Assembly (NCBI GenBank): GCA_036260935.1
Contig: DATALQ010000038.1
Span: 60,178 to 124,177, forward strand
DNA: 64,000 nucleotides
Origin: JAEYOM01 sp036260935
Lineage (GTDB): Bacteria > Bacillota > Clostridia > Acetivibrionales > DTU013
Direction of reading: 5' to 3'
The first letter of the stretch is position 1, and each line of letters starts with the position of its first letter. Shown one piece after another: positions 8,782 to 16,272 of this stretch. Position numbers and translations under genes: made by a program. The notes under the pieces are model-generated. The model did not search any database. It was not told the origin of the DNA and saw only the letters and a program-made list of their open reading frames with translations.

Positions 8782-9687
8782 ATGGGCAAAAAAACCTTAA
8801 TGGTGTTTTTATTGATCTTTTTCGTCAGCTTTCTGTCTGCATGTAAGACCGAAAAAGGGGCATCAATGACAACAGAAGATAAGGGATCGGAAGCATCTGT
8901 AATAGAAAGGGACGTTTTAAAAAGCCAGACGTTGCAAAAGGATATGGCTGTAAACGTTTATTTACCGAAAGGCTACAGTAAGCAAAACAAGTACCCCGTC
9001 CTCTATATGTTACATGGATATGGAGGAACCGAAGAATCCTGGCTGAATATGGGGATTGACAAAACCGCGGATAGTCTGATTGAAAAAGGAAAAATCAAAC
9101 CGCTGATCATAGTTGCTCCATTAATAGATAACAGTTATGGGATAAATTCTGCACAGGGTGCGGCTAAAACCTTGGGAGGGGAAGACAGAAGGTCAAATGG
9201 CAATGAGGGTATGTACGAAGATTACATATGCAAAGAGCTGGTTTCCTGGACAGATAAGAAATACAGCACTGTAAATTCCCGTGAAGGACGCTTTATAGGC
9301 GGCTTATCCATGGGAGGTTATGTAGCATTGCATCTGGGGTTTAAGCACAACGATATCTACAGCAGGATCGGCGGACACAGTCCGGCGCTTTTCCTGGACG
9401 AATTTCCGAGCGATATCGTTAAAAACTGGCTGTACCCTGATCAATCAACAAGAAAGGAAAGAGATCCGATACTTATAGCCGAAGAAAAAGACTTATCCAA
9501 CGTAGAAGTTTATTTGGACTGCGGAGACAAGGATGGGTACAAATTCTATGAAGGTTGTGAAAAGCTTTCCGGTGTTTTGAAAGGCAAGGGTATTAAAGAG
9601 CAGTACCATATGTATCCGGGAGGACATGAATCGAGTTACTGGAGTTCACACCTAGAAGAGTATCTTGTCTTTTATGCCGGCAAATGA
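8782..9687 (+). CDS. Putative esterase lipoprotein (esterase D / PF00756 family)
   Basis: An exported alpha/beta hydrolase of 301 residues. MGKKTLMVFLLIFFVSFLSAC is a lipoprotein signal with the lipobox Cys at residue 21. The nucleophile elbow is GGLSMGG (Ser176), the oxyanion region YPVLYMLHGYGG, a candidate acid lies in DCGDKDG, and the catalytic His in YPGGHESSYW. The family includes feruloyl and acetyl-xylan esterases, S-formylglutathione hydrolases and mycolyltransferases. A surface-anchored carbohydrate esterase fits here, but the substrate cannot be read from sequence. A GGAAGGGTGG ribosome site precedes the ATG. No operon partner. Confidence 0.85.
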   Translation: MGKKTLMVFLLIFFVSFLSACKTEKGASMTTEDKGSEASVIERDVLKSQTLQKDMAVNVYLPKGYSKQNKYPVLYMLHGYGGTEESWLNMGIDKTADSLIEKGKIKPLIIVAPLIDNSYGINSAQGAAKTLGGEDRRSNGNEGMYEDYICKELVSWTDKKYSTVNSREGRFIGGLSMGGYVALHLGFKHNDIYSRIGGHSPALFLDEFPSDIVKNWLYPDQSTRKERDPILIAEEKDLSNVEVYLDCGDKDGYKFYEGCEKLSGVLKGKGIKEQYHMYPGGHESSYWSSHLEEYLVFYAGK

Positions 9688-9734
9688 CGCTTCGCAGGTT
9701 CCACAAGACATTTTTGCGATCATGATTCTTAACA

Positions 9735-9771
9735 AAATCCGGCAGACGACGGTGGGTCATCTGCCGGTTTA
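9735..9771. terminator. Bidirectional terminator between convergent genes
   Basis: CCGGCAGA (9739-9746) pairs with TCTGCCGG (9760-9767). It is flanked by AAAAT on the left and TTTAG on the right, between the end of the plus-strand esterase and the end of the minus-strand transketolase operon. Confidence 0.65.
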
Positions 9772-9799
9772 GTACTTTGGACTGATTTATGCTCTTTGA

Positions 9800-10732
9800 C
9801 TACTTTAAAAACTCCAGCGTCGATTTTTCGATACCCTTTGCATCGAGGCTGTAGTAGGCGAGCAGCTCGTCATACGGGCCCGAGCTTGCGTAGGTCTTGG
9901 GAATCCCCAGACGCTTTACTCTTACAGGGCATTTTGTGCTGCATAACTCGGAAACCAGCGTTCCCAAGCCGCCGTCGGTGTAATGCTCCTCTACCGTTAT
10001 GATGCGTTTCGTTTTTAGCGCTGATTCGATAACCAATTCTTCATCGATCGGGCAAACGGTCGGCATGCCTATAAGGCGAACTGAAACGCCTTGTTTTAAA
10101 AGACTGTCGGCGGCTTCCATTGCAGCCTTTGTCGTCGAACCGGTCGATATTATCGTTACGTCCGTGCCTTCCCTGATAATGCGGCCCTTGCCGATCACGA
10201 AGGGCTGCTCGTCAAAAAGTACGGGTATCTTCGGGTTCCCGATCCGCATATAAACCGGACCTTCATGCTCGATCATCGCCCTGACAGCCGTCCTTATTTC
10301 GGTCGGATCCTGCGGTGCAAGGACCACGACGCCTGGGATCATCCGTATGATCGCGAAATCTTCAAGCGAATGGTGCGTCGCCCCAAGGTCTGAATAGGAT
10401 ATACCGCAGTTGCGGCCTACGACCTTTACGTTCTGTTTCATGTAGCCCAGATCATTCCTGAACATTTCAAACGGTCTTGCTGTTACGAACGGGGCAATTG
10501 CGCAGAACACGGGTATTTTGCCCGTTGTCGCAAGTCCTGATGCAACGCCGATTACGCCTTGTTCCATTATCCCGCATTCAAAGTACCTGTCCGGGTACTG
10601 CTTCACAAAATCCCCGAAACCTGAGCTTTTCCCGCTGTCTGCGGAAAGGACGACTATTTTTTCATTTGCCTTTGCAAGCTCTGTTACGGCTTTTCCGAAT
10701 TCTTTCCTTGGGTCAAGATATTCTCCGATCAT
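9800..10732 (-). CDS. Transketolase, C-terminal (pyrimidine-binding) subunit
   Basis: A 310-residue half-transketolase. It carries the pyrimidine-binding domain (VVLSADSGKSSGFGDFVKQYPDRYFECGIMEQ) with the catalytic Glu of the GIMEQ motif, and a C-terminal transketolase domain. Together with the neighbouring N-terminal subunit it forms the thiamine-diphosphate enzyme that moves two-carbon ketol units between sugar phosphates. Split transketolases are common in clostridia and archaea. Its ATG overlaps the stop of the N-terminal subunit (ATGA), so the two are translationally coupled. It is the last gene of the minus-strand operon that starts with the dehydratase at 13161. The true donor and acceptor may be unusual, given the neighbours (inference). 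Confidence 0.93.
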   Translation of the reverse strand: MIGEYLDPRKEFGKAVTELAKANEKIVVLSADSGKSSGFGDFVKQYPDRYFECGIMEQGVIGVASGLATTGKIPVFCAIAPFVTARPFEMFRNDLGYMKQNVKVVGRNCGISYSDLGATHHSLEDFAIIRMIPGVVVLAPQDPTEIRTAVRAMIEHEGPVYMRIGNPKIPVLFDEQPFVIGKGRIIREGTDVTIISTGSTTKAAMEAADSLLKQGVSVRLIGMPTVCPIDEELVIESALKTKRIITVEEHYTDGGLGTLVSELCSTKCPVRVKRLGIPKTYASSGPYDELLAYYSLDAKGIEKSTLEFLK

Positions 10733-11592
10733 ATTTTCTCACCTGATTTCTGCTCCAGAGCAAGGGTCCTTTTCTTTATTTCTTCTTCGGCCGCTTCGGC
10801 TTCTTCCCTGGACGGACTCCAATAATGGAAGGCCGCATTGCCTTCTCCTTCGGCCAGACCCTTGCATTTGACAGTGTGAGCGATAATGGCGGTAGGCTTG
10901 CCCTTCTCTAAAGGTATGGAGTCAAGTGTATCGACGATCTCACGCATATCATTGCCGTCTATGTTTTTGACGGCCCAGCCGAATGCCTTGAAGCGCTCGT
11001 CTATCGGAGTCATGTTCATGACCTCCTCCACTTTTCCGCTGATCTGAAGCCCGTTATTGTCAACAAACAAAACGATATTGTCCAGATGGTAATGCGATGC
11101 GACGGACGCGGCTTCCCAATTGGAGCCTTCGGGCAGTTCGCCGTCTCCCATGACTACGTATATCTTTGCGTCGGAGTGTTCATTTCTGAGGCCCAGTGCC
11201 ATACCGCAGGCTATGGACAAGCCGTGGCCCAGTGCGCCCGTGTTCGCTTCAACCCCGGGCAGCTTGTGCATGTCAGGGTGTCCAGGCATTTTGGAATGCA
11301 GGCTTCCATAGGTATCCAAAATGCTCTTGGGGAAATATCCTTTTTCCGCAAGAACGGCGTATTGCGCCAGGCACTTGTGTCCGGCAGACAGAATAAACCG
11401 GTCCCTGTCCTCCTTTTTGGGGTCAGCGGGATCTATATTCATAGCATGGAAGTAAACGGCTGTGACGATATCCAGACAGGAGAGCGCGCCGCCTATATGG
11501 CCGTGTTCGCTCGCCTTTATCATGCGGATAACATTTTCGCGGCATTTTGATGCCGTTAATTCCAAAAATGCTATTTCATTAAAGTCTGTCAT
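10729..11592 (-). CDS. Transketolase, N-terminal (thiamine diphosphate-binding) subunit
   Basis: The 287-residue N-terminal half of a split transketolase. It contains the His-rich start HGHIGGALSCLDIVTAVYFH, GHKCLAQYA, PGVEANTGALGHGLSIACGMALG and the ThDP/Mg motif VMGDGELPEGSNWEA...FVDNNGLQ (GDG...N). The ATG at 11592 shares one base with the stop of the upstream isomerase and follows AAGGTGAG. The TTG at 11595 is a less likely start. It pairs with the gene at 9800-10732. Confidence 0.93.
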   Translation of the reverse strand: MTDFNEIAFLELTASKCRENVIRMIKASEHGHIGGALSCLDIVTAVYFHAMNIDPADPKKEDRDRFILSAGHKCLAQYAVLAEKGYFPKSILDTYGSLHSKMPGHPDMHKLPGVEANTGALGHGLSIACGMALGLRNEHSDAKIYVVMGDGELPEGSNWEAASVASHYHLDNIVLFVDNNGLQISGKVEEVMNMTPIDERFKAFGWAVKNIDGNDMREIVDTLDSIPLEKGKPTAIIAHTVKCKGLAEGEGNAAFHYWSPSREEAEAAEEEIKKRTLALEQKSGEKI

Positions 11593-12032
11593 CAAATCTC
11601 ACCTTTTTCATAGGAGATTATTCTGTCAACCTTTGATTTAGACCTGGAATTCGGGTCGTATGTCAATCCGAGATATTCCTTGACAAAGCACTTTGCCGAT
11701 TCTATCCCGGTTACCTGCGCACCCATCGTTATGATGTTGGCGTTGTTGCTCAGCTGTGCACGCTGTGCCTGATATATGTCGGTGACCAAAGCTGCGTAGG
11801 CGCCTTTGACTTTGTTGGCTGCGATACTTACGCCGATACCTGTTCCGCAGATCAGTACGCCCCTTTCACATATGCCTGCCGCGACGTCGGTTGCCACCTT
11901 TATTGCCGTATTGGCGTATATGGGATCGTCACTGCCGTAGTCCACACATTCGTGTCCCAATGACTCAATATATGGAATCAGTGCCTTCTTAAAATCTGTT
12001 GCGTTGGGATCGCACCCGATAGCAATCTTCAT
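11592..12032 (-). CDS. RpiB/LacAB-family sugar-phosphate isomerase
   Basis: A 146-residue isomerase of the ribose-5-phosphate isomerase B family, which interconverts aldose and ketose phosphates. The catalytic stretch LICGTGIGVSIAANK with its Cys is intact. In classical RpiB the start reads GCDHAG or similar, and the His takes part in ring opening. Here it is GCDPNA, so that His is replaced by Pro. Relatives with altered pockets act on tetrose phosphates or other sugars, so ribose 5-phosphate may not be the substrate. A GGAGGTAAT site precedes the ATG. It lies between the dehydratase and transketolase genes of one operon. Confidence 0.85.
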   Translation of the reverse strand: MKIAIGCDPNATDFKKALIPYIESLGHECVDYGSDDPIYANTAIKVATDVAAGICERGVLICGTGIGVSIAANKVKGAYAALVTDIYQAQRAQLSNNANIITMGAQVTGIESAKCFVKEYLGLTYDPNSRSKSKVDRIISYEKGEI

Positions 12033-12072
12033 ATTATTACCTCCATTTATTAAAGTTAGTTATACTTGCATC

Positions 12073-13161
12073 TCATATCTCCGCAACTGAACCGTCTTCG
12101 TTATACATAGGCTCGTACTGGATATCCTTGTACGTATGTTCCAGAAGCCTGGATTCATTGATCTCGATACCAAAGCCTGGAGCTGACGGTGTTTTGAAGA
12201 AACCGTCAACCGGTTTCAGATCCATGGAAAATAGCTCGCTGTTGTTGTACACGTTCATGGCTGCAAATTCAAGTATCGCAAAGTTCTGGGTGGACAGGGC
12301 AACCTGTATGCTTGCGGCGGTTGCGACCGGTCCGTTCGGGTTGTGCGGTGCAAAACCTATATGATAAACCTCGGCGTACGATGCAATCCTGCGTATCTCG
12401 CTTATTCCCCCACAGTGGCATATATCCGGCTGCACGAAGTCAACAAACTGGTTTTCAATCATTTGGCGAAAATCGAAACGGCTGAACAGCCTCTCTCCTG
12501 CTGCAAGAGGCACTTCGTATGAGCTGTCGCGAAGCCGCTTGTACTCCATTGCATTTTCCGGAGGCACGGGCTCCTCATAGAATAGCAGGTCATATTTCTC
12601 GGCGATCTTCAACCGCTTTACCGCATCGGCTGTGCTCAGCTGCCCGTGGTTATCCACCATCAGGTCCCTGTTGCTGCCTATGACCTTTCTGGTTCCACTC
12701 AGCACTTCATCGAGCATGCCCGACGGAGCTCCGGTCTTGACGCCTGCAAAACCCATCTCCATACATTTGCCGGCTATTTCGCTCGATGAGGAATGCGTAT
12801 AGGTTCTGACCTTGTCACGCACCTGTCCGCCCAGCAGCATATAGGTCGGCGTTTTATAGAACCTGCCCAGCAGATCCCATATAGCCTGATCTATTCCGCT
12901 TACGGCCGTCATATGGATGAAGCCTCCCTTCCAGAAACCGTGATGATACATCTGACGCCAGATTTTTTCCACGTTCCGGGGATCTTCGCCTATGACGCTG
13001 CGGTCCGCAAGTACCCGAATACATGCTTCAGCAGCCTTCTCCTGGCCTTCTACGGAGGCTTCGCCCCAGCCGTACAAACCATTGTCGGTTGAGACCTTAA
13101 CAAACAGCCAATTCTGCCTTCCGGCTTCAGCGATATAGGTCTTTACTTCGGTGATTTTCAC
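12073..13161 (-). CDS. Enolase-superfamily acid-sugar dehydratase (galactonate dehydratase-like)
   Basis: A 362-residue mandelate racemase/muconate lactonizing enzyme-type dehydratase, close in pattern to D-galactonate dehydratase DgoD (QVMYHHGFWKGG, SGIDQAIWDLLG, PLAAGERLFSRFDF, QPDICHCGGI). Metal ligands expected in the family are present: Asp in DNHG, Glu in FYEEP, Glu in AGERL. The catalytic His lies in APHNPNGP. Members remove water from a sugar acid to give a 2-keto-3-deoxy acid. It is ~20 residues shorter than DgoD around the second catalytic site (VKTGAPSG), so substrate is uncertain. GTG start after AAAGGAGAG. First gene of the minus operon, with an operator over its promoter. Confidence 0.85.
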   Translation of the reverse strand: MKITEVKTYIAEAGRQNWLFVKVSTDNGLYGWGEASVEGQEKAAEACIRVLADRSVIGEDPRNVEKIWRQMYHHGFWKGGFIHMTAVSGIDQAIWDLLGRFYKTPTYMLLGGQVRDKVRTYTHSSSSEIAGKCMEMGFAGVKTGAPSGMLDEVLSGTRKVIGSNRDLMVDNHGQLSTADAVKRLKIAEKYDLLFYEEPVPPENAMEYKRLRDSSYEVPLAAGERLFSRFDFRQMIENQFVDFVQPDICHCGGISEIRRIASYAEVYHIGFAPHNPNGPVATAASIQVALSTQNFAILEFAAMNVYNNSELFSMDLKPVDGFFKTPSAPGFGIEINESRLLEHTYKDIQYEPMYNEDGSVAEI

Positions 13162-13202
13162 AATACGTCTCTCCTTTAAAAGAAAATACTCACTGAAATT
13201 AG

Positions 13203-13246
13203 CTTGTATATACCTGTATAATATAATAAGGTATTCAATTTGTCAA
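13203..13246 (-). promoter_or_regulatory. Promoter of the dehydratase operon with overlapping GntR-type operator
   Basis: On the minus strand TTGACA (13246-13241) and TATTAT (13223-13218) are 17 bases apart. CAGGTATATACAAG (13216-13203) begins one base downstream of the -10 box and so covers the transcription start. The same core, TTGTATATAC, occurs twice more in this gap. Repressor binding here would block the operon. Confidence 0.65.
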
Positions 13247-13315
13247 TCGTGGAATCTCTATTTTGTCTGCCGGCTAATTATCTTGACTTTATAAAATGGT
13301 AATACTAGAATTAAC

Positions 13316-13329
13316 GTTGTATATACATG
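13316..13329. promoter_or_regulatory. Second TTGTATATAC operator copy
   Basis: GTTGTATATACATG shares its ten-base core with the sites at 13203 and 13637. It lies mid-gap between the two divergent operons, ~155 bases upstream of the minus-strand start codon. Confidence 0.45.
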
Positions 13330-13421
13330 TAAGTACAGTAGTATATGGTTATAATAACTGTAATATTAAGTCATTATAATCTTAAAGTTCAAAAAAATAC
13401 ACAGTTTATTTGTTCCAAAAA

Positions 13422-13555
13422 GGATGTTTAGCGCCATATAGGCGCGGATTTCCGTTAAAACATCCAAATAGGATGTTTAGCGCCATATAGGCGCGGATTT
13501 CCGTTAAAACATCCAAGCAGGATGTTTAGCGCCCTTGAGGCGCAGATTTCACGCT
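13422..13555. repeat. Tandem 49-bp palindromic repeat (two full copies, one partial)
   Basis: Units start at 13422, 13471 and 13520, a period of exactly 49. Each full unit (44 bases plus a 5-base spacer) has outer arms GGATGTTT...AAACATCC and an inner hairpin GCGCC-ATATA-GGCGC. The first two copies are identical. The third keeps the left arm and a changed inner hairpin (GCGCCCTTGAGGCGC) but has lost the right arm. It sits in the 730-base divergent intergenic region 13162-13908. Confidence 0.85.
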
Positions 13556-13636
13556 GATCGGGGCGGCTTCGTCGATGATGGCCGAAAACTGTCTGAAGCA
13601 TAAAGCTTGACAGAGGTTTCTATGAAGAGTACTATA

Positions 13637-13649
13637 CTTGTATATACAG
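13637..13649. promoter_or_regulatory. Third TTGTATATAC operator copy
   Basis: CTTGTATATACAG lies ~270 bases upstream of the GntR gene and shares the core with two other sites in the gap. No good promoter overlaps it, so it may serve looping or autoregulation (inference). Confidence 0.45.
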
Positions 13650-13853
13650 CTTTAGTCAGGTTGAATTCAAGCAACATTCAAGCAACAATCAAATAACATT
13701 CAGGTAACGCCAAAACCTGTTTAAAGCTTGTCACCTGAACTGAAGGTACAAACAGCCGGCTGAGTTTTCGCAGATTCACGATCAGCTCCTTGATAATTCA
13801 ATATACTAAAGAAATCCCTGCAGCGGTTTGCAATATGGCGGTCTCCTTAGAAG

Positions 13854-13882
13854 TTGACAATAACCGATAAATTAAATATAAT
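13854..13882 (+). promoter_or_regulatory. Sigma-A promoter of the GntR regulator gene
   Basis: TTGACA (13854-13859) and TATAAT (13877-13882), a perfect consensus pair with a 17-base spacer. Start of transcription near 13889 leaves a ~20-nt leader to the ATG at 13909. Confidence 0.8.
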
Positions 13883-13908
13883 TTTCATATATTATGGAAG
13901 GTAAAATT

Positions 13909-14628
13909 ATGCTAGAACGCTCAAATCCAAAACCCTTATATCTGCAACTGACAGAGATAATCAGGGAAAAAATTCATAACGGGGAATGGGAGACCAACAA
14001 TCCGATACCTTCGGAGAATGAGCTCAGTAAGATCTACGGCCTTAGCAGGATGACCGTACGATCCGTCATCACTCAATTCGTTTCCGAGGGCTTACTGTAC
14101 AGGGTGCCGGGCAAGGGAACCTTTGTGGCTGAACCCAAGATTACAGCGAAGTCTCTTTCCTATGCGGGTATCAGGGAGCAGCTGGAACAGATGGGATATG
14201 CTATATCCACCCGGATACTGAGCACAGAAACGATCGATGCGGCCGGCCAGGTTGCGGAGAACCTTGCTTTGGAAAGCGGCACCCCCGTATATATGATCAA
14301 GAGGCTACGGTTCATCGAAAAGAACCCTCTCAGCCTGCATGTGAGCTATATGCCCGTAAAAATGTGCGAAGGCTTCGATTCGGAAAAGCTGGAGAAGGAA
14401 CAGCTCTGTGTCGTGTTGAAAAACGATTATGGCCTTTCACGCGGAAAAGTTGTGGAAACTCTCGAATCCTCGATGGCCAAGTCAGCCGAAGCCAAGCTTC
14501 TGGAAGTAAAAGCGGGGCATCCGCTGCTACTGTTGGAAGATATCATATACTCCGCCGATGGAATACCTTTCGAATATTCAAAAGTGCTTTTCAGAGGCGA
14601 CAAGATCAAGATCAAGATGGAATTTTAA
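13909..14628 (+). CDS. GntR-family transcriptional regulator (HutC/UTRA type)
   Basis: A 239-residue regulator. The N-terminal winged helix covers residues 1-70 (PLYLQLTEIIREKI...IPSENELSKIYGLSRMTVRSVI...GLLYRVPGKGTFV). A C-terminal UTRA effector domain follows (YMIKRLRFIEKNPLSLHVSYMP...PFEYSKVLFRGD). UTRA regulators sense sugar or amino-acid metabolites and are usually repressors. The ATG at 13909 follows GGAAGG; the ATG at 13894 is only ~5 bases from the predicted transcript start. It lies divergent to the dehydratase operon and upstream of the transaldolase-like gene, so it most likely controls both through the TTGTATATAC sites (inference). Confidence 0.92.
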   Translation: MLERSNPKPLYLQLTEIIREKIHNGEWETNNPIPSENELSKIYGLSRMTVRSVITQFVSEGLLYRVPGKGTFVAEPKITAKSLSYAGIREQLEQMGYAISTRILSTETIDAAGQVAENLALESGTPVYMIKRLRFIEKNPLSLHVSYMPVKMCEGFDSEKLEKEQLCVVLKNDYGLSRGKVVETLESSMAKSAEAKLLEVKAGHPLLLLEDIIYSADGIPFEYSKVLFRGDKIKIKMEF

Positions 14629-14830
14629 CCGTAATTCCATTCGCTGGACAAATTCTATAATTTCAAAGTGTACAATTACATTTGATTTGCTTTGCTGTCG
14701 TTCGGATATTTGGCCGTATGGCCTATTCTGTGTTTCGGCCTGATCCTTTACGGCCAGTTCCATTGTAAAATTTCAATGGCGGAATTCTATTAGCTGAAGA
14801 CTATATTTATCAAATTTTCAAGATAGTGTA

Positions 14831-14846
14831 TTGACTTATCAGTCAA
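14831..14846. promoter_or_regulatory. Perfect dyad ahead of the transaldolase-like gene
   Basis: TTGACT-TATC-AGTCAA is a six-base perfect inverted repeat 50 bases before the start codon at 14896. TTGACT could double as a -35 box, but no good -10 follows at standard spacing. The remaining bases of the gap 14629-14895 show nothing else clear. Confidence 0.3.
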
Positions 14847-14895
14847 ACTTTAAGTTATTCTATCATTTTTTCTATTCGCCAAAGGGGGAAATAAT

Positions 14896-16242
14896 ATGAG
14901 CAACAACTCGTCGTTTTGCCGGTTGAATTGCACTCTGGGCTCATTACTGGGCACGGCAGGCAATGAAGGGAATGCAAGAATAGTAAGTTCCGATGAGGAT
15001 TACGTCGGAAGGGTTTTGAACAAACCCCTCGAGCTTGACGAATTTACGATACTGAGAAATTTTGTCCAATACATCGGTGTTACTGGGAATTTCAAGGAGA
15101 TAATAGATTTCTTCAAAACGCCCGAGGGCGAAACGCCGGCAGGCTTCCGCGTGGAATATGTGCTTGCGGGGAATATCCTGAATGCGGACCTGGTAAGGGA
15201 CATTTCCTATGACAAAAACGGAGTAAAGCGGCCGACGAACCTGCTTTTTTCAGCGGATTCCGCGAACCCTTACGAGGTGGCTCCCGTTAGCAATCTGATT
15301 TCCAACCTGACCTGTAACCCCGGGATAATTTACGATCTATTCATAAACAACCCGAAAGCCAATATCGGAAACAAGTACAAGACAAGAGATGAGGTAATGG
15401 AGGAGATAGGCAGGATACTCGGACCCGGAGCCGATATAAGCGTAGAGCTGAACAATCCTTTCTCCGCTTCGGAACGGGAGATACTCGAGGAGGCAGCCAG
15501 GTTCAAGGAGATGCTTTCGAAATACAGGGTAGTTATCAAAGTTCCGCATACGGGTCCCGTAAACAAGAATAACGTGGGTGAGCTTCTGAACGGAGATAAA
15601 AAGTTCCAGAGACGCTACAGCGACGGCACCACAGAGGATATGTTCAGGGGCCACAACCTGGCGCTCATGCTTCACGAACACGGCTACAGGGTCAACTTCA
15701 CACTGATGTTCGAACCCTACCAGACAGCTCTCGCCCTCCAGGCGAAGCCTTATTTCATAAACAGCTTCATCCGGCACAGAGGCATGCAAACCCATATGAT
15801 CACAGGCCTGTTGAAAGCGTATGACGCCAGCGGCGAAACGGCTTTCCTGAAGCAGCTGCGAAGCTATATGATAGATACTGATTATTTATCGCCAAAGGAT
15901 GCGGACATTGACTTTTTCAAGGTAAAAGAGACCGCAGAGTTATTTGTTGAACAAAGAAAAGCAGATACTGTTGAAGGCTCCGACGGACTCGACGGAGTGA
16001 GACATAACCTCAGATGGCTCAGGCAGGCGAATCTGCCCGATACCAGGCTTATCATATGCAGTATGGAGGGCGAAAGGAATTACCCCGATATTGACAGACT
16101 ATTGACAGAGGAAGAATTCAGGGATATGGTAGGTAAGGTCGTAATAACGGCGGAGCCGGGCTACCTTGCAAGATTTACTTCCACTCCTCAGGTAGTGGCT
16201 TATCAGAGGAGATTTATGAACGCTGCAAACGGTCAAAAATAA
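14896..16242 (+). CDS. Divergent transaldolase-like TIM-barrel protein
   Basis: A 448-residue protein with transaldolase-family features in the second half: GADISVELNNPF, then VVIKVPHTGPVN (the Lys in IKVP sits where fructose-6-phosphate aldolase and transaldolases carry the Schiff-base lysine), then GYRVNFTLMFEPYQTALALQAKPYFINSFIRHRG. The latter corresponds to the VN-TL-F--QA--A---A-Y-SPF-GR stretch of transaldolases. It is about twice as long as the small transaldolase/FSA class, with an extra ~140-residue N-terminal region and a C-terminal extension I do not recognise. Likely a class-I aldolase or transaldolase in the same pathway as the split transketolase. AAAGGGGGAA precedes the ATG. 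Confidence 0.65.
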   Translation: MSNNSSFCRLNCTLGSLLGTAGNEGNARIVSSDEDYVGRVLNKPLELDEFTILRNFVQYIGVTGNFKEIIDFFKTPEGETPAGFRVEYVLAGNILNADLVRDISYDKNGVKRPTNLLFSADSANPYEVAPVSNLISNLTCNPGIIYDLFINNPKANIGNKYKTRDEVMEEIGRILGPGADISVELNNPFSASEREILEEAARFKEMLSKYRVVIKVPHTGPVNKNNVGELLNGDKKFQRRYSDGTTEDMFRGHNLALMLHEHGYRVNFTLMFEPYQTALALQAKPYFINSFIRHRGMQTHMITGLLKAYDASGETAFLKQLRSYMIDTDYLSPKDADIDFFKVKETAELFVEQRKADTVEGSDGLDGVRHNLRWLRQANLPDTRLIICSMEGERNYPDIDRLLTEEEFRDMVGKVVITAEPGYLARFTSTPQVVAYQRRFMNAANGQK

Positions 16243-16272
16243 TGGCCGAAGGTAAAAGGAGAAGAGTAACTG

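Noticed and set aside
9800..12032. Sulfoquinovose transketolase pathway
   Set aside because: A split transketolase and RpiB-like isomerase do occur in that pathway, but the dehydratase, polyol dehydrogenase and LctP-type permease do not fit, and no sulfosugar-specific gene is seen. Left open only as a remote option.
13422..13555. Possible CRISPR array
   Set aside because: The units are palindromic and separated by only 5 bases, there are fewer than three full copies, and no cas gene is near.
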